Shown here piece after piece: positions 35,131-46,773 of a stretch of 64,000 bases of DNA (positions within the stretch are counted from its first letter, which is position 1; each line of letters begins with the position of its first letter). This DNA comes from Pterois miles (taxonomy: Eukaryota; Chordata; Actinopteri; Perciformes; Scorpaenidae): assembly GCA_947000775.1 (NCBI GenBank), contig CAMQGK010000637.1, forward strand, positions 23,552,001-23,616,000, in the 5' to 3' direction. The notes below the pieces were generated by a model, which worked only from the letters and a program-made list of their open reading frames with translations, was not told where the DNA came from and ran no database searches. The position numbers were made by a program, and so were the translations under genes.

Positions 35131-35755
35131 TATTACATCAAGTCCTGTTAGCGTGGCGGCTGCCTCACTGAACTATATCATGTCTCATGCATGGGGTGTC
35201 CACACAAGCAATGTTTCTGCTGCTGTTGTTAGCCCTTTCTTTCTACATTGAATTTGCCTTTCACAATGGAAATTCCATTTCCTTATAAATGTCATTTCTA
35301 TTTATTTTAAACAGAATAGGGTTGAGAAGTGTGTCCTCATTTGTAAATAATAGCAATAATCCACTATTAAAACCCCCGTACTTTATTTATTCATAGAGCT
35401 CTGCAAGTCACTGCATTTTCTGCAACACTCTCCTGCAAATATTTCAGATCAAAAGCCTCATGTAAACAAGTGAAGGAATTCTGTCCACAGAAAAAAGTTG
35501 TGAAGTGAGGTGAAGTGAGCAGGAAGTGTTGATTTAAAAATAACTCTAACTCTAACTTTCTTTCATGTCCGTGACATATTCAGCAGATATCTAGACATGG
35601 AAACTGTAGTAATGTTGCTTGTATGCTGTCAATACACTGTCAAATGATCATTTTCATTGTGTTGTTGCTGTTAACCACATTCGGCTCGCAGTCAAACGAG
35701 GCAAGACCTTGAATCTCAAGAAGAGACACAGATGACATGCAGCCAAGCCACGCTG
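35131..35755. repeat. Dispersed repeat, copy upstream of gene 7
   Basis: Starts with the phrase 'gttagcgtggcggctgcctc', shared with 49965-49985, then follows the four-copy repeat described at 28251. Confidence 0.55.
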
Positions 35756-35759
35756 CTGT

Positions 35760-35960
35760 AATGTCTGTCATACCCCAGATCAGCCTCTCAGACTGTATCA
35801 GTTCCAAGGACTGAAAAATAATCTGCTGAAGCAGCCTTTAGTGCCTATGCTCAAAAACTATGGAACACACCAACCCTAAACTGATTGTCAGATTATGTGA
35901 GTGACTTTAAAAAATGGCCCAAAGTACACCTTTTTAGTCCCGTTGATAGAATTATTGTTT
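35760..35960 (+). mobile_element. L2-type LINE 3' tail upstream of gene 7
   Basis: Diverged version of the LINE tail ('cagcctttagtgcctatgct', 'ctgattgtcagattatgtga'), most like those before genes 10 and 11. Confidence 0.55.
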
Positions 35961-36072
35961 ATAAGAAAGGAAAATGGGGGAAGTTGAGGTGAAATGGAGG
36001 AAAAAGCCTCATGAAGATAGATTAGAAAGTAACTAAAGAAGGTAGACGTTCTGTCACTACTGAAAAAAAGTA

Positions 36073-36084
36073 GTCACCAGAGAG
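36073..36084 (+). promoter_or_regulatory. Olf-1/EBF-like motif, TAAR gene 7
   Basis: Exact gtcaccagagag, 111 bp before the ATG. Role inferred. Confidence 0.4.
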
Positions 36085-36195
36085 AAAGAGGAAGGAGGGA
36101 TGTGAGAGATGAAAAGAGATAAATCAGCTGTATGACAGAGAGCTTCAGACAGAAGCTGACAGAGCTCAGCAGCTTCTCGTCTCCTCTTTCTGAGA

Positions 36196-37366
36196 ATGAA
36201 AACCCTTGAAGAAGATGAACTTTGCTTTCCACAACTCCTCAACTCCTCCTGCAGGAAGACTAGACGTCCTCACTCTGTAACTGTGCTCACTTACATTTTA
36301 CTGTCCACCATCTCTCTGCTCACTGTGACTCTCAACCTGCTGGTCATCATCTCCATCTCCCACTTCAGGTAGTCAAATATTTAATCAATTTATAAGATTG
36401 ATAGCTGTACAGAAAGAAATGCTTTATGGAACATGACAATAACCAGATCAGACTGTGAAGGAATGATGTTTCAGTCATGGATTTTATCTGCTGATGTGAC
36501 AATTGATGTTACAGATAATGATCAGCATGTTGCTCTCTTTTCTCTCCAGGCAGCTCCAGACCCCCACCAACCTCCTCCTCCTCTCTCTGGCTGTCTCAGA
36601 TTTCTTCGTGGGCCTCCTCATGTTCTTTCAAATTGTGCTCATAGATGGCTGCTGGTACCTCGGTGACCTCATATGTGTCATGTATCGTTATCTGGGATAC
36701 ATTATTACCTCTGCCTCTATAGGAACCATGGTGCTCATATCTGTTGACCGTTATGTGGCTATTTGTGATCCTCTACATTATCCCACTAAAGTCACACAAA
36801 AAACAGTTACGATCTGTGTTTGTCTGTGTTGGATATGTTCCGCTTTCTGTCACACTTTGCTGCTGAAGGATAACCTGAAACAACCAGGCAGGCATAACTC
36901 CTGCTCTGGAGAGTGTGTTGTTGTTGTTGACTACATTGCTGGACTTGCAGATCTTGTTTTGTCCTTTATTGGTCCTGTCACTGTCATCATAGTTCTGTAT
37001 ATGAGAGTATTTGTGGTGGCTGTGTCTCAGGCTCGTGCCATGCGCTCTCATATAGCAGCTGTCAGTCTCCAGTGTTCAATGAGTGTAACTGTTAACAAAT
37101 CTGAAATGAAAGCAGCCAGGACTCTTGGTGTTGTTATTGTCGTGTTTCTCCTATGCATCTGCCCATTTTTTTGTGTTATACTAACAGGCCAGGACACCTT
37201 GATCAATGCCTCATCTGCCGCATTTGTAATATGTTTGCTCCTTTTCAACTCCTGTCTTAACCCGATGATCTACGCCTTTTTTTACCCCTGGTTTAGAAAA
37301 TCTATTAAACTCATTGTTACACTTCAGATACTTCAGCCTGGCTCCTGTGACACCAGCATACTGTAA
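36196..37366 (+). CDS. Trace amine-associated receptor, gene 7 (Gly3.32 type)
   Basis: Exons 36196-36368 and 36550-37366, 181-bp intron, 329 residues. TM3 reads R104-Y-L-G-Y108, so 3.32 is Gly and a positively charged Arg sits at 3.29. Asp192 (5.42) is kept, 7.43 is Leu and 6.48 is Ile. Asp185 at the start of TM5 replaces Asn and adds a second acid near the outer face. Other private residues are I99, H173, M235 and S327. It shares Y94 and F83 with gene 1. The frame, DRY, NPxxY and signature are intact, so it should be a functional receptor of the Asp5.42-only kind. Confidence 0.94.
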
Positions 37367-37479
37367 AGAGATGCTGCATGATAGATACATACTTGTATAT
37401 TTACTTGGTCACGGTGGTGAGAAATTGAATAAAAGATGTAAATGACTGGGTACGGTGATCTTTGTATGATCACTTTTAC
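37367..37479. other. 3' flank of gene 7
   Basis: Short receptor 3' flank, cut off by a LINE at about 37480. Confidence 0.5.
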
Positions 37480-39260
37480 AGATCATACGGTATGCATCTT
37501 GGTTATTATCAACAGGGTTTTTAATCACTGCTCTCTCTGCCACCTTACCCTCTTTTAAACAAATGGTGTCTTGCCCTACGAGGGGTGATAAAACTATTGA
37601 TCTGTTTTATCCAAACATTAAAAAGAGTTTTTGTTTGAAAGTTGCTTCCCCACTTTCTGGCATCCACATATTCTGCTGTGGTTCAGAAGTAGCCGATTAC
37701 ACAGAAGACTGTACATGTGTGGTCTGAGGACACATGTCAAACACACAGACGGTGCTTTGATTGCACCGACTGGTCTGTGGTCTCAGTACTCCCAGTTCCC
37801 TTGGTTCTGGGATAAATGTGAAAGAGGCAAATCAGTATTTCTAGGTTTGATGAATTGGATTTTTCTTCTTCTCATGAGAGCATCCTCTTGTCTCTTGCAA
37901 GGTGTAGTCCTGAGGACTGTGGTCCAACTATTGTTACTGTGTTGATGAGGTTCAACAGCAGTTATGCTGCCTGAATACTCAGGCAGTAGGCCCTGATGGT
38001 GTCCATCCACGCTCTCTAAAAGTCTGTGCTATTGTGTGCAGTCCTTCATTCCTTGTTTTCTTTGTCTCTTTCTTCATTAATAATTCCCGTAATGTGGAAA
38101 ACATCTTGTATTGTTCTGATCCCCCCAATAAACAATGTGAGTACTCTTCATGATCTTAGACATAGCCGTGACATCACACACAAGGAAATGTTTTGAAATG
38201 GTTATGCTGGGCCACACGAGTAGACAATTTGCGTACAGAAAGGGTGTGGGAGTAGATGATGCGTTACTTTTTATGCTTCACAGTATTTACAGCCACCTTG
38301 AAACAACTGCCAGCTGTGTTGGGATTATGTTTTTTGATATTTCCAATGCTTTTGATAAAATTCAACCGCATTTTAGCGAACAAGTGATGGATTTTATACT
38401 GCACAGCACAACCATCTCTTGGGTTTTAAATAATTTATCTATATCTTGGTATGTTAGACATGATAAAAAAAAACCAGTCTGACAGCATATTAACTAAAAC
38501 AGGAGCCCCATCAGGCAGTTTTATCTCCTGTTTTATTTACACTCAATATCGCTGACTACAGGCAGAGTCAGTCATCTTTTCAGATGACACTGCTCTGGTG
38601 GGTTGACTAAACCAAGGCAGTGACCTGGCCTGCTAAAGAGAGGTTGAACCATTTGTCAGCTGGTGTAATGAAAACTTTTTACAACTGAATCTTGGGAAGA
38701 CTAAAGAGCTGATTACAGATTTTAGACAGAAGAAGGAGAAGGTGTCCCCAGTGGTAATCAAGGGCCAGCTGATTGAAATTGTCCAGTCCTATAAATATCA
38801 AGATGTCCATCTGGACAGTAAATTATACCAGAAAAATAACACTGAAGTTGTATTAAAGTCAGTCTAGACTCTTCTTCCTGAGAAAACTATATCAGCAATT
38901 CCTCCTTCAGGTTTTCTATCAATGAATTTTAGCTAATATTCATTTTTTATAGTGTGTTCTGCTGGAGGGGGAGGCAGCATCACTGTGGATGATAAAAACA
39001 GGATCAATAAGTTGATCAAAAGTTCATTCAGTGAGTGACTAGTGATGCTTCAGTGTTCGACTGAACAGTTCTGGAGGTTTTTTTGTTCCAGCAGATTTTT
39101 ACGGAACATTTTTAGATATAGTTTAGCTTCATGGAACCTCTCACCTGTTGATTATGTCTCAAATCCACTACAGGCTCCACCTCCTACTTTCTGAAGCTAC
39201 CACAGCATATCCAGCTGTCAAATTTTGTGAGTGATTTCAAGAAAAAGCTCAAATCATACA
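37480..39260 (+). mobile_element. Jockey/Rex1-like LINE, broken
   Basis: Starts inside the endonuclease ('HCSLCHL' frame near 37530), then the linker (37660-37760) and the reverse transcriptase. Frame 38150-38482 has 'AYRKGVGVDDALLFML' and 'FFDISNAFDKIQ'. A later frame has the FSDDTAL box near 38580 and 'NLGKTKELITDFR' near 38690. Sister copies are at 58201-59800 and 62951-64000. Stops and indels in all parts. Confidence 0.7.
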
Positions 39261-39720
39261 GGACCATTTTACTCTCTTAGACTGATTTGTCATTGTTTAG
39301 AATGAAAAACATAGCGGGGGGGAGGTATACAGGGGAAAAGCCATTCGGAGACAGATGAAAATATAACTGAAGAAGGGAGAAGTTCAGCAACTCTACTGCT
39401 CTCCCTGACACAAACTGCATATTATCTCCCTGGTAGCCCTCAGCCTGCTTCATCATTAACTTGCCTTCTGCCTGCCAGTCACCAGCAGCCTCAGCCAATG
39501 ACCTTGCAGTCTAGCTACCAGCCTCAGTCCCGTTTTTGGGGATGTTGCCTGGCCTTTTCCACTAGAAACAGTATCTCAGGGTTGGAGCCCACAGAAAGAA
39601 GCATGGGTCTCGGAGTAGGTGATACCAAGCTGATACCAGCTCCCAATACTAAGCTGTCCAGAAATCCCAAGCCTCAGCTGCCAAGTGGCTTAAAACCATG
39701 TCTGTACAGTGAAAATTTAA
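39261..39720. repeat. Block duplicated before gene 9
   Basis: Matches 43750-43958 plus 44494-44620 and, in part, 49140-49420 ('cctggtagccctcagcctgc', 'tggggatgttgcctgg'). A 115-residue frame at 39498-39845 runs into the SINE and is not considered a gene. Confidence 0.55.
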
Positions 39721-40023
39721 AGAAAGAGAAAGAAAGATATTCCTTTCTTAGTCCCACAGTGGGGAAATTCAGTTTTACACTCTGTTGTTCACACAGTACA
39801 GGTCACACAGTACATATACATGTCAATGGAGAGATGTCAGAGTGAGGGGGCTGCTCCTGACAAGCGCCCAGAGCAGTTGGGGGTTTGGTGCCTTGCTCAG
39901 GGGCACCTCGGCAGTAAACTGGCACCTCTCCAGCAACCAGTTGGTCTTGGTCCATGGGGGATTTGAACCCGGGTCCTCCACATCCTAACCCAAGTCCTTA
40001 CGGACTGAGCTACTGCCGCCCCC
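39721..40023 (-). mobile_element. tRNA-derived SINE, minus strand
   Basis: Reverse copy of the family at 47690-48026: tail phrase 'ttagtcccacagtgggga' on the plus strand first, tRNA-like head ('actgagctactgccgcc') last. The duplicate block at 44600-44615 joins 'gtgaaaattta' to 'actgaacattgg' directly, which is the empty site. Confidence 0.88.
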
Positions 40024-40349
40024 TAACTGAACATTGTGAACATTGGACACAAACAACCACATGATTGCAACATGTTATTGAAACTTAATGCACAGGACAC
40101 AAACAGGGGTCTCCAGGATGAAGCCTTGTTTCTGATACCAGTTCCAAGGGCTGAAAACTAACATGCTGAAGCCTATGCCCCAAACCGCTCAAAACATACA
40201 GTACCTTTGTACTCTCTTAGATTAAATTGTCATTGTTAAGAATTAAAAACATAAGAGGAAGGGAGGTATACAGGGAAAAGTCTGATGGAGATAAAGGAAA
40301 ATGTAATTCAAGAAGGTAGAAGTTCAGTCACTCCTGCTGAAACAAAGTA
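40024..40349. other. Gene 8 upstream flank with LINE tail remnant
   Basis: Matches 44615-44979. A LINE-tail remnant at 40140-40230 lacks about 70 bp that the gene 9 copy keeps (44755-44820). Confidence 0.55.
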
Positions 40350-40361
40350 GTCACCAGAGAG
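40350..40361 (+). promoter_or_regulatory. Olf-1/EBF-like motif, TAAR gene 8
   Basis: Exact gtcaccagagag, 107 bp before the ATG because 4 bp are missing from the block. Role inferred. Confidence 0.4.
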
Positions 40362-40468
40362 GAAGAGGAAGGAGGGATGTGGAGGAAGAAAAGAGATAAA
40401 TCAGTTGTATGAGAGCTTCAGACAGAAGCTGACAGAGCTCAGCAGCTTCTCGTCTCCTCTTTCTGAGA

Positions 40469-41638
40469 ATGAAAACCCTTGAAGAAGATGAACTTTGCTT
40501 TCCACAACTCCTCAACTCCTCCTGCAGGAAGACTAGACCTCCTCACTCTGTAACTGTGCTCACTTACATTTTACTGTCCACCATCTCTCTGCTCACTGTG
40601 ACTCTCAACCTGCTGGTCATCATCTCCATCTCCCACTTCAGGTAGTCAAATATTTAATCAATATATAAGATTGATAGCTGTACAGAAAGAAATGGTTCAT
40701 GGAACAGAACAATTACAGATCAGACTGTAAAGGAATAATGTTTCAGTCATGGATTTTATCTGTTGATATGACAATTGATGCTACAGATAATGATCAGCAT
40801 GTTGCTCTCTTTTCTCTCCAGGCAGCTCCAGACCCCCACCAACCTCCTCCTCCTCTCTCTGGCTGTCTCAGATTTCTTTGTGGGCCTCCTCATGTCCTTT
40901 CAAATTGTGCTCATAGATGGCTGCTGGTTCCTCGGTGACCTCATGTGTATTCTGTATAATGTGATAGACATTATTATTACTTCTGCCTCAATAGGAACCA
41001 TGGTGCTCATATCTGTTGACCGCTATGTGGCTATTTGTGATCCTCTACATTATCCCACTAAAGTCACACGAAAAACAGTTACGATCTGTGTTTGTCTGTG
41101 TTGGATATGTTCTGCTTTCTGTCACACTTTGATGCTGAAGGATAACCTGAAACAACCAGGCAGGTATAACTCCTGTTCTGGAGAGTGTGTTGTTGTTATT
41201 AACTACATTGCTGGACTTGCAGATCTTGTTTTGTCCTTTATTGGTCCTGTCACTGTCATCATAGTTCTGTATATGAGAGTATTTGTGGTGGCTGTGTCTC
41301 AGGCTCGTGCCATGCGCTCTCATATAGCAGCTGTCAGTCTCCAGTATTCAATGAGTGTAACTGTTAACAAATCTGAAATGAAAGCAGCCAGGACTCTTGG
41401 TGTTGTTATTGTTGTGTTTCTAATATGTGTCTGCCCATATTTTTGTGTTGCACTAACAGGCCAGGACACCTTGCTCAATGCCTCATCTGCTGCCTTTGTA
41501 ATATATCTGTTCTATTTCAACTCCTGTCTTAACCCGATGATCTACGCCTTTTTTTACCCCTGGTTTAGAAAATCTATTAAACTCATTGTAACACTGAAGA
41601 TACTGCAGCCTGGTTCCTGTGACACCAACATACTGTAG
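40469..41638 (+). CDS. Trace amine-associated receptor, gene 8 (Asp3.32 type)
   Basis: Exons 40469-40641 and 40822-41638, 180-bp intron, 329 residues, open. TM3 reads N104-V-I-D-I108; Asp192 (5.42) and Tyr289 (7.43) are present; 6.48 is Val. In exon 1, P24 replaces Arg, one of only three coding changes seen in exon 1 across the array. Y233 and M235 in intracellular loop 3 are unusual. Its flanks on both sides are nearly identical to those of gene 9, yet the two proteins differ at about 12 sites, four of them consecutive in TM3. Confidence 0.94.
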
Positions 41639-42140
41639 AGAGATGCTGCATGATGGCTGAAATTCGACAGAAAAATATTCTCAGTCACAATGATGAGAAA
41701 TTGGATTATTAATTTAAAAGTCTGGGTACAGTGACCTTTGTATGATCATATTTACATGCAGATCGTATGTGGCATTATATTGTGTTTGTACAATATACTG
41801 TTTCATTTTAAGTGAAAAGTGAAATTACTGAAAAGTCAAATCCTACTACTCTTACTCTTAAATTCTGTCATAAGCTGACTTTTTATACAGTTTCAACCAC
41901 ATTTTTGCAGTACATGTTTTAGTCCTTGGTTGTTTTTAACATTGTTATTTAACTGGTTGAAGGATTTCAGTCATCTGATGTCTTGATATTAAGTTTTCAG
42001 AGAAACATGCTGAGCAAATATTTGCAACAGCACCGTGAAACACCGACGTTTTAAGAGGAACTGTTTTATTCAGTGTTTTTACCAGTTTTGATTACCAGGT
42101 CAGTTTGTTTTTGGGTGGAGGAAACCTCTGTTGTTTTGCT
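41639..42140. other. 3' flank of gene 8
   Basis: Differs from 46272-46773 (after gene 9) at only about three positions by eye. Non-coding. Confidence 0.7.
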
Positions 42141-42545
42141 ATCAGGTCTGCCTCGTTCTAGTACCAGAAGCCTTCAAATGATTCAGGAAACTGCAGCAAG
42201 AATCTGAACTAAAACTAGAAAATTCTGCCATATCACCAGTTTTAGCTGCATTGCATTGGTTCCGGATCTGTGTCGCATCATACTTTAAAGTGCTTCTGAT
42301 GACCTATAAAACTGTAAATGGCCTCTCTCCTTCCTACTTGTCTGATCAATTTAAACCTTATATTTCAATCAGGACCCTCCGCTCTCAGAATACAGGGCTC
42401 CTGTCTATCCCCAGGGTGAAAAGGAAGTCAGCAGGCCAAAGGGCATTTTCTTATCAAGCCCTTTCCTCGAATAACCCCCCTATAGTCACCAGACCATCTC
42501 AATCTGTAGAGGTCTTTAAATCCAAATGCAAAAGTTTATTTTGAA
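42141..42545 (+). mobile_element. L2-type LINE C-terminus
   Basis: Open frame 42251-42544 (97 residues) with 'LLMTYKTVNGLSPSYLSD', 'LRSQNTGLLSIPR' and a final 'FKSKCKSLF', the typical C-terminal end of an L2-type reverse transcriptase ORF. The upstream frame is broken by a stop. An identical protein is encoded at 46884-47177. Confidence 0.75.
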
Positions 42546-43190
42546 AGGCCACTATGCATGTAATGAACATATCTTGACACGCTGTCCCTTGTCCATTCAA
42601 AAGTAACCCATGAGGGACCCCTTGTGTGTTGGTCTCCGACCAAGCAGCGGTATTTGATGAGCTGGTAGTGAGAATGTGTTGCAAAAAAGTAACAGACACC
42701 AAAGTAGAGGTATTTCTGAAAAAGATGCTTTCTGCTCAGCATGTTACACTCACACATTAAAGGACACACCCTTGATCTGGTCGTCTCTTATGTCAAGTTG
42801 CTGAGACATATCTAATCATAGCTGCCTATATTTTTAATCTATTTGATTCACTCTTAAACATGATTTAAATAAGCTGGAAACAGCATTTTAATAACTCTTC
42901 AGAGGCAGTCATTTCAGAGATTTTCCTGGACACTCATTGTAACTATCTGCTCAATGAACCTTTTAGCATCCACAAAATGGTTTATATATTCAACTTAAAT
43001 CTAAGATCAACACTTGATGCAGTGGACCTGGACAAAAAATGAAAGAAATGGTCCAATACTGAAGTTACACCTTAGAAAATCAAACCCCCTCTTCTGTTCA
43101 AGAGAAAGTAGAGCTAAAGGTAGGTGGTGCATAAGCATACTAAATATTAATCTTGATATTATGAAGGACTGTATTTCTTCCTTTTCCCCT
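42546..43190 (+). mobile_element. L2-type LINE 3' UTR and linker fragment
   Basis: 42546-42780 matches 26800-27030 ('atcttgacacgctgtccct', 'gtgttgcaaaaaagta'). 42840-43190 matches the pre-RT linker at 27120-27410. Non-functional. Confidence 0.55.
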
Positions 43191-43500
43191 GTCAATCAGC
43201 GTCCTGCCAAGTCCTTGGTCTAATCACCTAATTCTCCTCACCTGAACTTCTCCACCCAGCTCTCCACCTGCACTTCATCCTCTCATCAGATCAGTTTATA
43301 TTTAAGTCCTGGTTTTCAGTTCAGTCTTTGTTGGATCCTTCATTTGTTGAGGGAGTTTTACTTTTGCCTTGCCCACACTGGAGAGTAAATTAAAATGATT
43401 TGGGGAAGATTTGATCTCCTGCATTTGGTCCACATGCTCTGCTCTCCCTGACACAAACTGTATATTATCTCCTTTTATTAATAAAAAGACAACCATCCAA
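43191..43500 (+). repeat. LTR-like fragment
   Basis: Shares about 300 bp with 48570-48890, including 'tcagtttatatttaagtcc' (a TATA-like box) and 'cagttcagtcttt'. The layout resembles a retroelement LTR, but no TG...CA ends or target duplication could be placed. Confidence 0.35.
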
Positions 43501-43953
43501 AAGAGGTTGTCATGGTCTGGCACTCCCAACCTGTTTCACTAAAACAAAACCTGACCATACAAACTGACCAGGAATATGGACCCAGGCAAAAGTTTTTTTG
43601 GCCATTATATGTTATGAGGTGACTTAAATCCTCTGCTGCCTCCAGAATGACTGAAAATACACTTCCAGTAATTAGGAAAGAGAAGCAGTCATATCTTTGG
43701 CACACCAGGAGGTTTCCTCAAGCCCATGGCTGAGGAGCTCTTTGTCTGAGTGGGTGAGTGACTTCCTAAACACCTAGCCTGGTAGCCCTCAGCCTGCTTC
43801 ATCATTAACTTGCCTTCTGCCTACCAGTCACCAGCAGCCTCAGCCCATGACCTTGCAGTCTAGCTACCAGCCTCAGCCCCCTTTTTGGGGATGTTGCCTG
43901 GCCTTTTCCCCTAGATACAGTATCTCAGGGTCGGAGCCCACAGAAAGAAGCAT
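43501..43953. repeat. Block repeated at 48890-49340
   Basis: Near-identical to 48895-49345, with no open frame of interest. The right end is the insertion site of the solo LTR. Confidence 0.6.
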
Positions 43954-43958
43954 GGGTC

Positions 43959-44488
43959 TGTTAAGCACGTGGCAAAAGACAGGTTTGGACTCACACGCAG
44001 TAACAGGCTTAAAGCAGGGGTAGGCAATAATCGATGTCTTTAATACAAAGCAGGTCTGGTACACAGGAATCAATACTTGCAGTCAGAGTCCAAATGAGAA
44101 GGCTGAAGCAGGGTCATGAAACAGGCTGATAGTCATATACGAGGAGATCAATATCAATGAATGCTGGGACGCTTAACTCTGGGAAACAGGCAAGATGAAC
44201 TGGCACAGGAGGAATGGGGAGCACACATTATATACTAGTGAAGGGAGTGACTAACTATGGACAGGTGGAAACAATCAGGGGCGGGGCGACGATCAGACTC
44301 AGGTGAGTGGTGAGGAAAACTAGGTCACTGGGCAGTGCTCAAACGTGCAGGCGGGAAAGCATGCAGGGCAGGGGGTGAAGTGATCTGCAACAAGAGGAAA
44401 GGTTAAACATGCCAAAATAAAACAGGAAGTGCACCAAAATAAAAGCATGCAACACTGAGACACAGACTAAGACCTAGTTTTCTTAACA
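43959..44488 (-). repeat. Solo LTR with 5-bp target duplication, minus strand
   Basis: 530 bp from tgttaag to cttaaca, flanked by gggtc at 43954-43958 and 44489-44493. Read on the minus strand it has the same landmarks as the LTR of element A: a TATA box, 'tgtgctcc' and 'gtgccagttc'. The duplicate block near 39597-39615 reads straight through ('catgggtctcggagtagg'), proving the boundaries. Confidence 0.95.
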
Positions 44489-44493
44489 GGGTC

Positions 44494-44979
44494 TCGGAGT
44501 AGGTGATACCAAGCTGATACCAGCTCCCAATACTAAGCTGTCCAGAAATCCCAAGCCTAAGCTGCCAAGTGGCTTAAAACCATGTCTGTACAGTGAAAAT
44601 TTAACTGAACATTGGACACAAACAACCACATGATTGTAACATGTTATTAAAACTTAATGCAGAGGACACAAACAGGGGTCTCCAGGATGAAGCTTTGTTT
44701 CTGATAACAGTTCCAAGGGCTGAAAACTAACTTGCTGAAGCCTATGCCCCAAAACTATGGAGCATGCAACCACTGCATATCCAGCTGTCAGATTTTGGTA
44801 CTGATTTCAAGAAACCGCTCAAAACATACAGTACCTTTGTACTCTCTTAGATTAAATTGTCATTGTTAAGAATTAAAAACATAAGAGGAAGGGAGGTATA
44901 CAGGGAAAAGTCTGATGGAGATAAAGGAAAATGTAATTCAAGAAGGTAGAAGTTCAGTCACTCCTACTGAAAGAAAGTT
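44494..44979. other. Gene 9 upstream flank with LINE tail remnant
   Basis: Continuation of the block duplicated before gene 8. LINE-tail text at 44700-44870. Confidence 0.55.
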
Positions 44980-44991
44980 GTCACCAGAGAG
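44980..44991 (+). promoter_or_regulatory. Olf-1/EBF-like motif, TAAR gene 9
   Basis: Exact gtcaccagagag, 111 bp before the ATG. Role inferred. Confidence 0.4.
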
Positions 44992-45102
44992 AAAGAGGAA
45001 GGAGGGATGTGGAGGAAGAAAAGAGATAAATCAGTTGTATGACAGAGAGCTTCAGACAGAAGCTGACAGAGCTCAGCAGCTTCTCGTCTCCTCTTTCTGA
45101 GA

Positions 45103-46271
45103 ATGAAAACCCTTGAAGAAGATGAACTTTGCTTTCCACAACTCCTCAACTCCTCCTGCAGGAAGACTAGACGTCCTCACTCTGTAACTGTGCTCACTTA
45201 CATTTTACTGTCCACCATCTCTCTGCTCACTGTGACTCTCAACCTGCTGGTCATCATCTCCATCTCCCACTTCAGGTAGTCAAATATTTAATCAATATAT
45301 AAGATTGATAGCTGTATAGAAAGAAATGGTTCATGGAACAGAATAATAACAAGATCAGACTGTAGGAATGATGTTTCAGTCATGGATTTTATCTGCTGAT
45401 ATGACAATTGATGCTACAGATAATGATAAACATGTTGCTCTCTTTTCTCTCCAGGCAGCTCCAGACCCCCACCAACCTCCTCCTCCTCTCTCTGGCTGTC
45501 TCAGATTTCTTCGTGGGCCTCCTCATGTACTTTCAAATTGTGCTCATAGATGGCTGCTGGTTCCTCGGTGACCTCATGTGTATTCTGTATAATCTTCTGA
45601 ACTATATTATTACCTCTGCCTCAATAGGAACCATGGTGCTCATATCTGTTGACCGCTATGTGGCTATTTGTGATCCTCTACATTATCCCACTAAAGTCAC
45701 ACGAAAAACAGTTACGATCTGTGTTTGTCTGTGTTGGATATGTTCTGCTTTCTGTCACACTTTGATGTTGAAGGATAACCTAAAACAACCAGGCAGGTAT
45801 AACTCCTGTTCTGGAGAGTGTGTTGTTGTTATTAACTACATTGCTGGACTTGCAGATCTTGTTTTGTCCTTTATTGGTCCTGTCACTGTCATCATAGTTC
45901 TGTATATGAGAGTATTTGTGGTGGCTGTGTCTCAGGCTCGTGCCATGCGCTCTCATATAGCAGCTGTCAGTCTCCAGTGCTCAGTGAGTGTAACTGTTAA
46001 CAAATCTGAAATGAAAGCAGCCAGGACTCTTGGTGTTGTTATTGTTGTGTTTCTAATATGTCTCTGCCCATATTTTGGTGTTGTACTAACAGGCCAGGAC
46101 ACCTTGATCAATGTCTCATCTGCTGCCTTTGTAATATATCTGTTCTATTTCAACTCCTGTCTTAACCCGATGATCTACGCCTTTTTTTACCCCTGGTTTA
46201 GAAAATCCATCAAGCTCATTGTAACACTTAAGATACTGCAGCCTGGTTCCTGTGACACCAACATACTGTAG
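45103..46271 (+). CDS. Trace amine-associated receptor, gene 9 (Asn3.32)
   Basis: Exons 45103-45275 and 45455-46271, 179-bp intron, 329 residues, open. It is the only copy with Asn at 107 (3.32, codon 45600-45602), within N104-L-L-N-Y108. Asp192 (5.42) and Tyr289 (7.43) are kept, so it combines the TM7 of the Asp3.32 group with a neutral residue at the amine anchor. 6.48 is Leu. G266 replaces a Cys conserved in all others, just after the TM6 proline. The 3' half of its intron and Y83 match gene 4 rather than gene 8, although gene 8 shares both outer flanks. Confidence 0.94.
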
Positions 46272-46773
46272 AGAGATGCTGCATGATGGCTGAAATTCGA
46301 CAGAAAAATATTCTCAGTCACAATGATGAGAAATTGAATTATTAATTTAAAAGTCTGGGTACAGTGACCTTTGTATGATCATATTTACATGCAGATCGTA
46401 TGTGGCATTATATTGTGTTTGTACAATATACTGTTTCATTTTAAGTGAAAAGTGAAATTACTGAAAAGTCAAATCCTACTACTCTTACTCTTAAATTCTG
46501 TCATAAGCTGACTTTTTATACAGTTTCAACCACATTTCTGCAGTACATGTTTTAGTCCTTGGTTGTTTTTAACATTGTTATTTAACTGGTTGAAGGATTT
46601 CAGTCATCTGATGTCTTGATATTAAGTTTTCAGAGAAACATGCTGAGCAAATATTTGCAACAGCACCGTGCAACACCGACGTTTTAAGAGGAACTGTTTT
46701 ATTCAGTGTTTTTACCAGTTTTGATTACCAGGTCAGTTTGTTTTTGGGTGGAGGAAACCTCTGTTGTTTTGCT
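46272..46773. other. 3' flank of gene 9
   Basis: Near-identical to the gene 8 flank. Non-coding. Confidence 0.7.
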
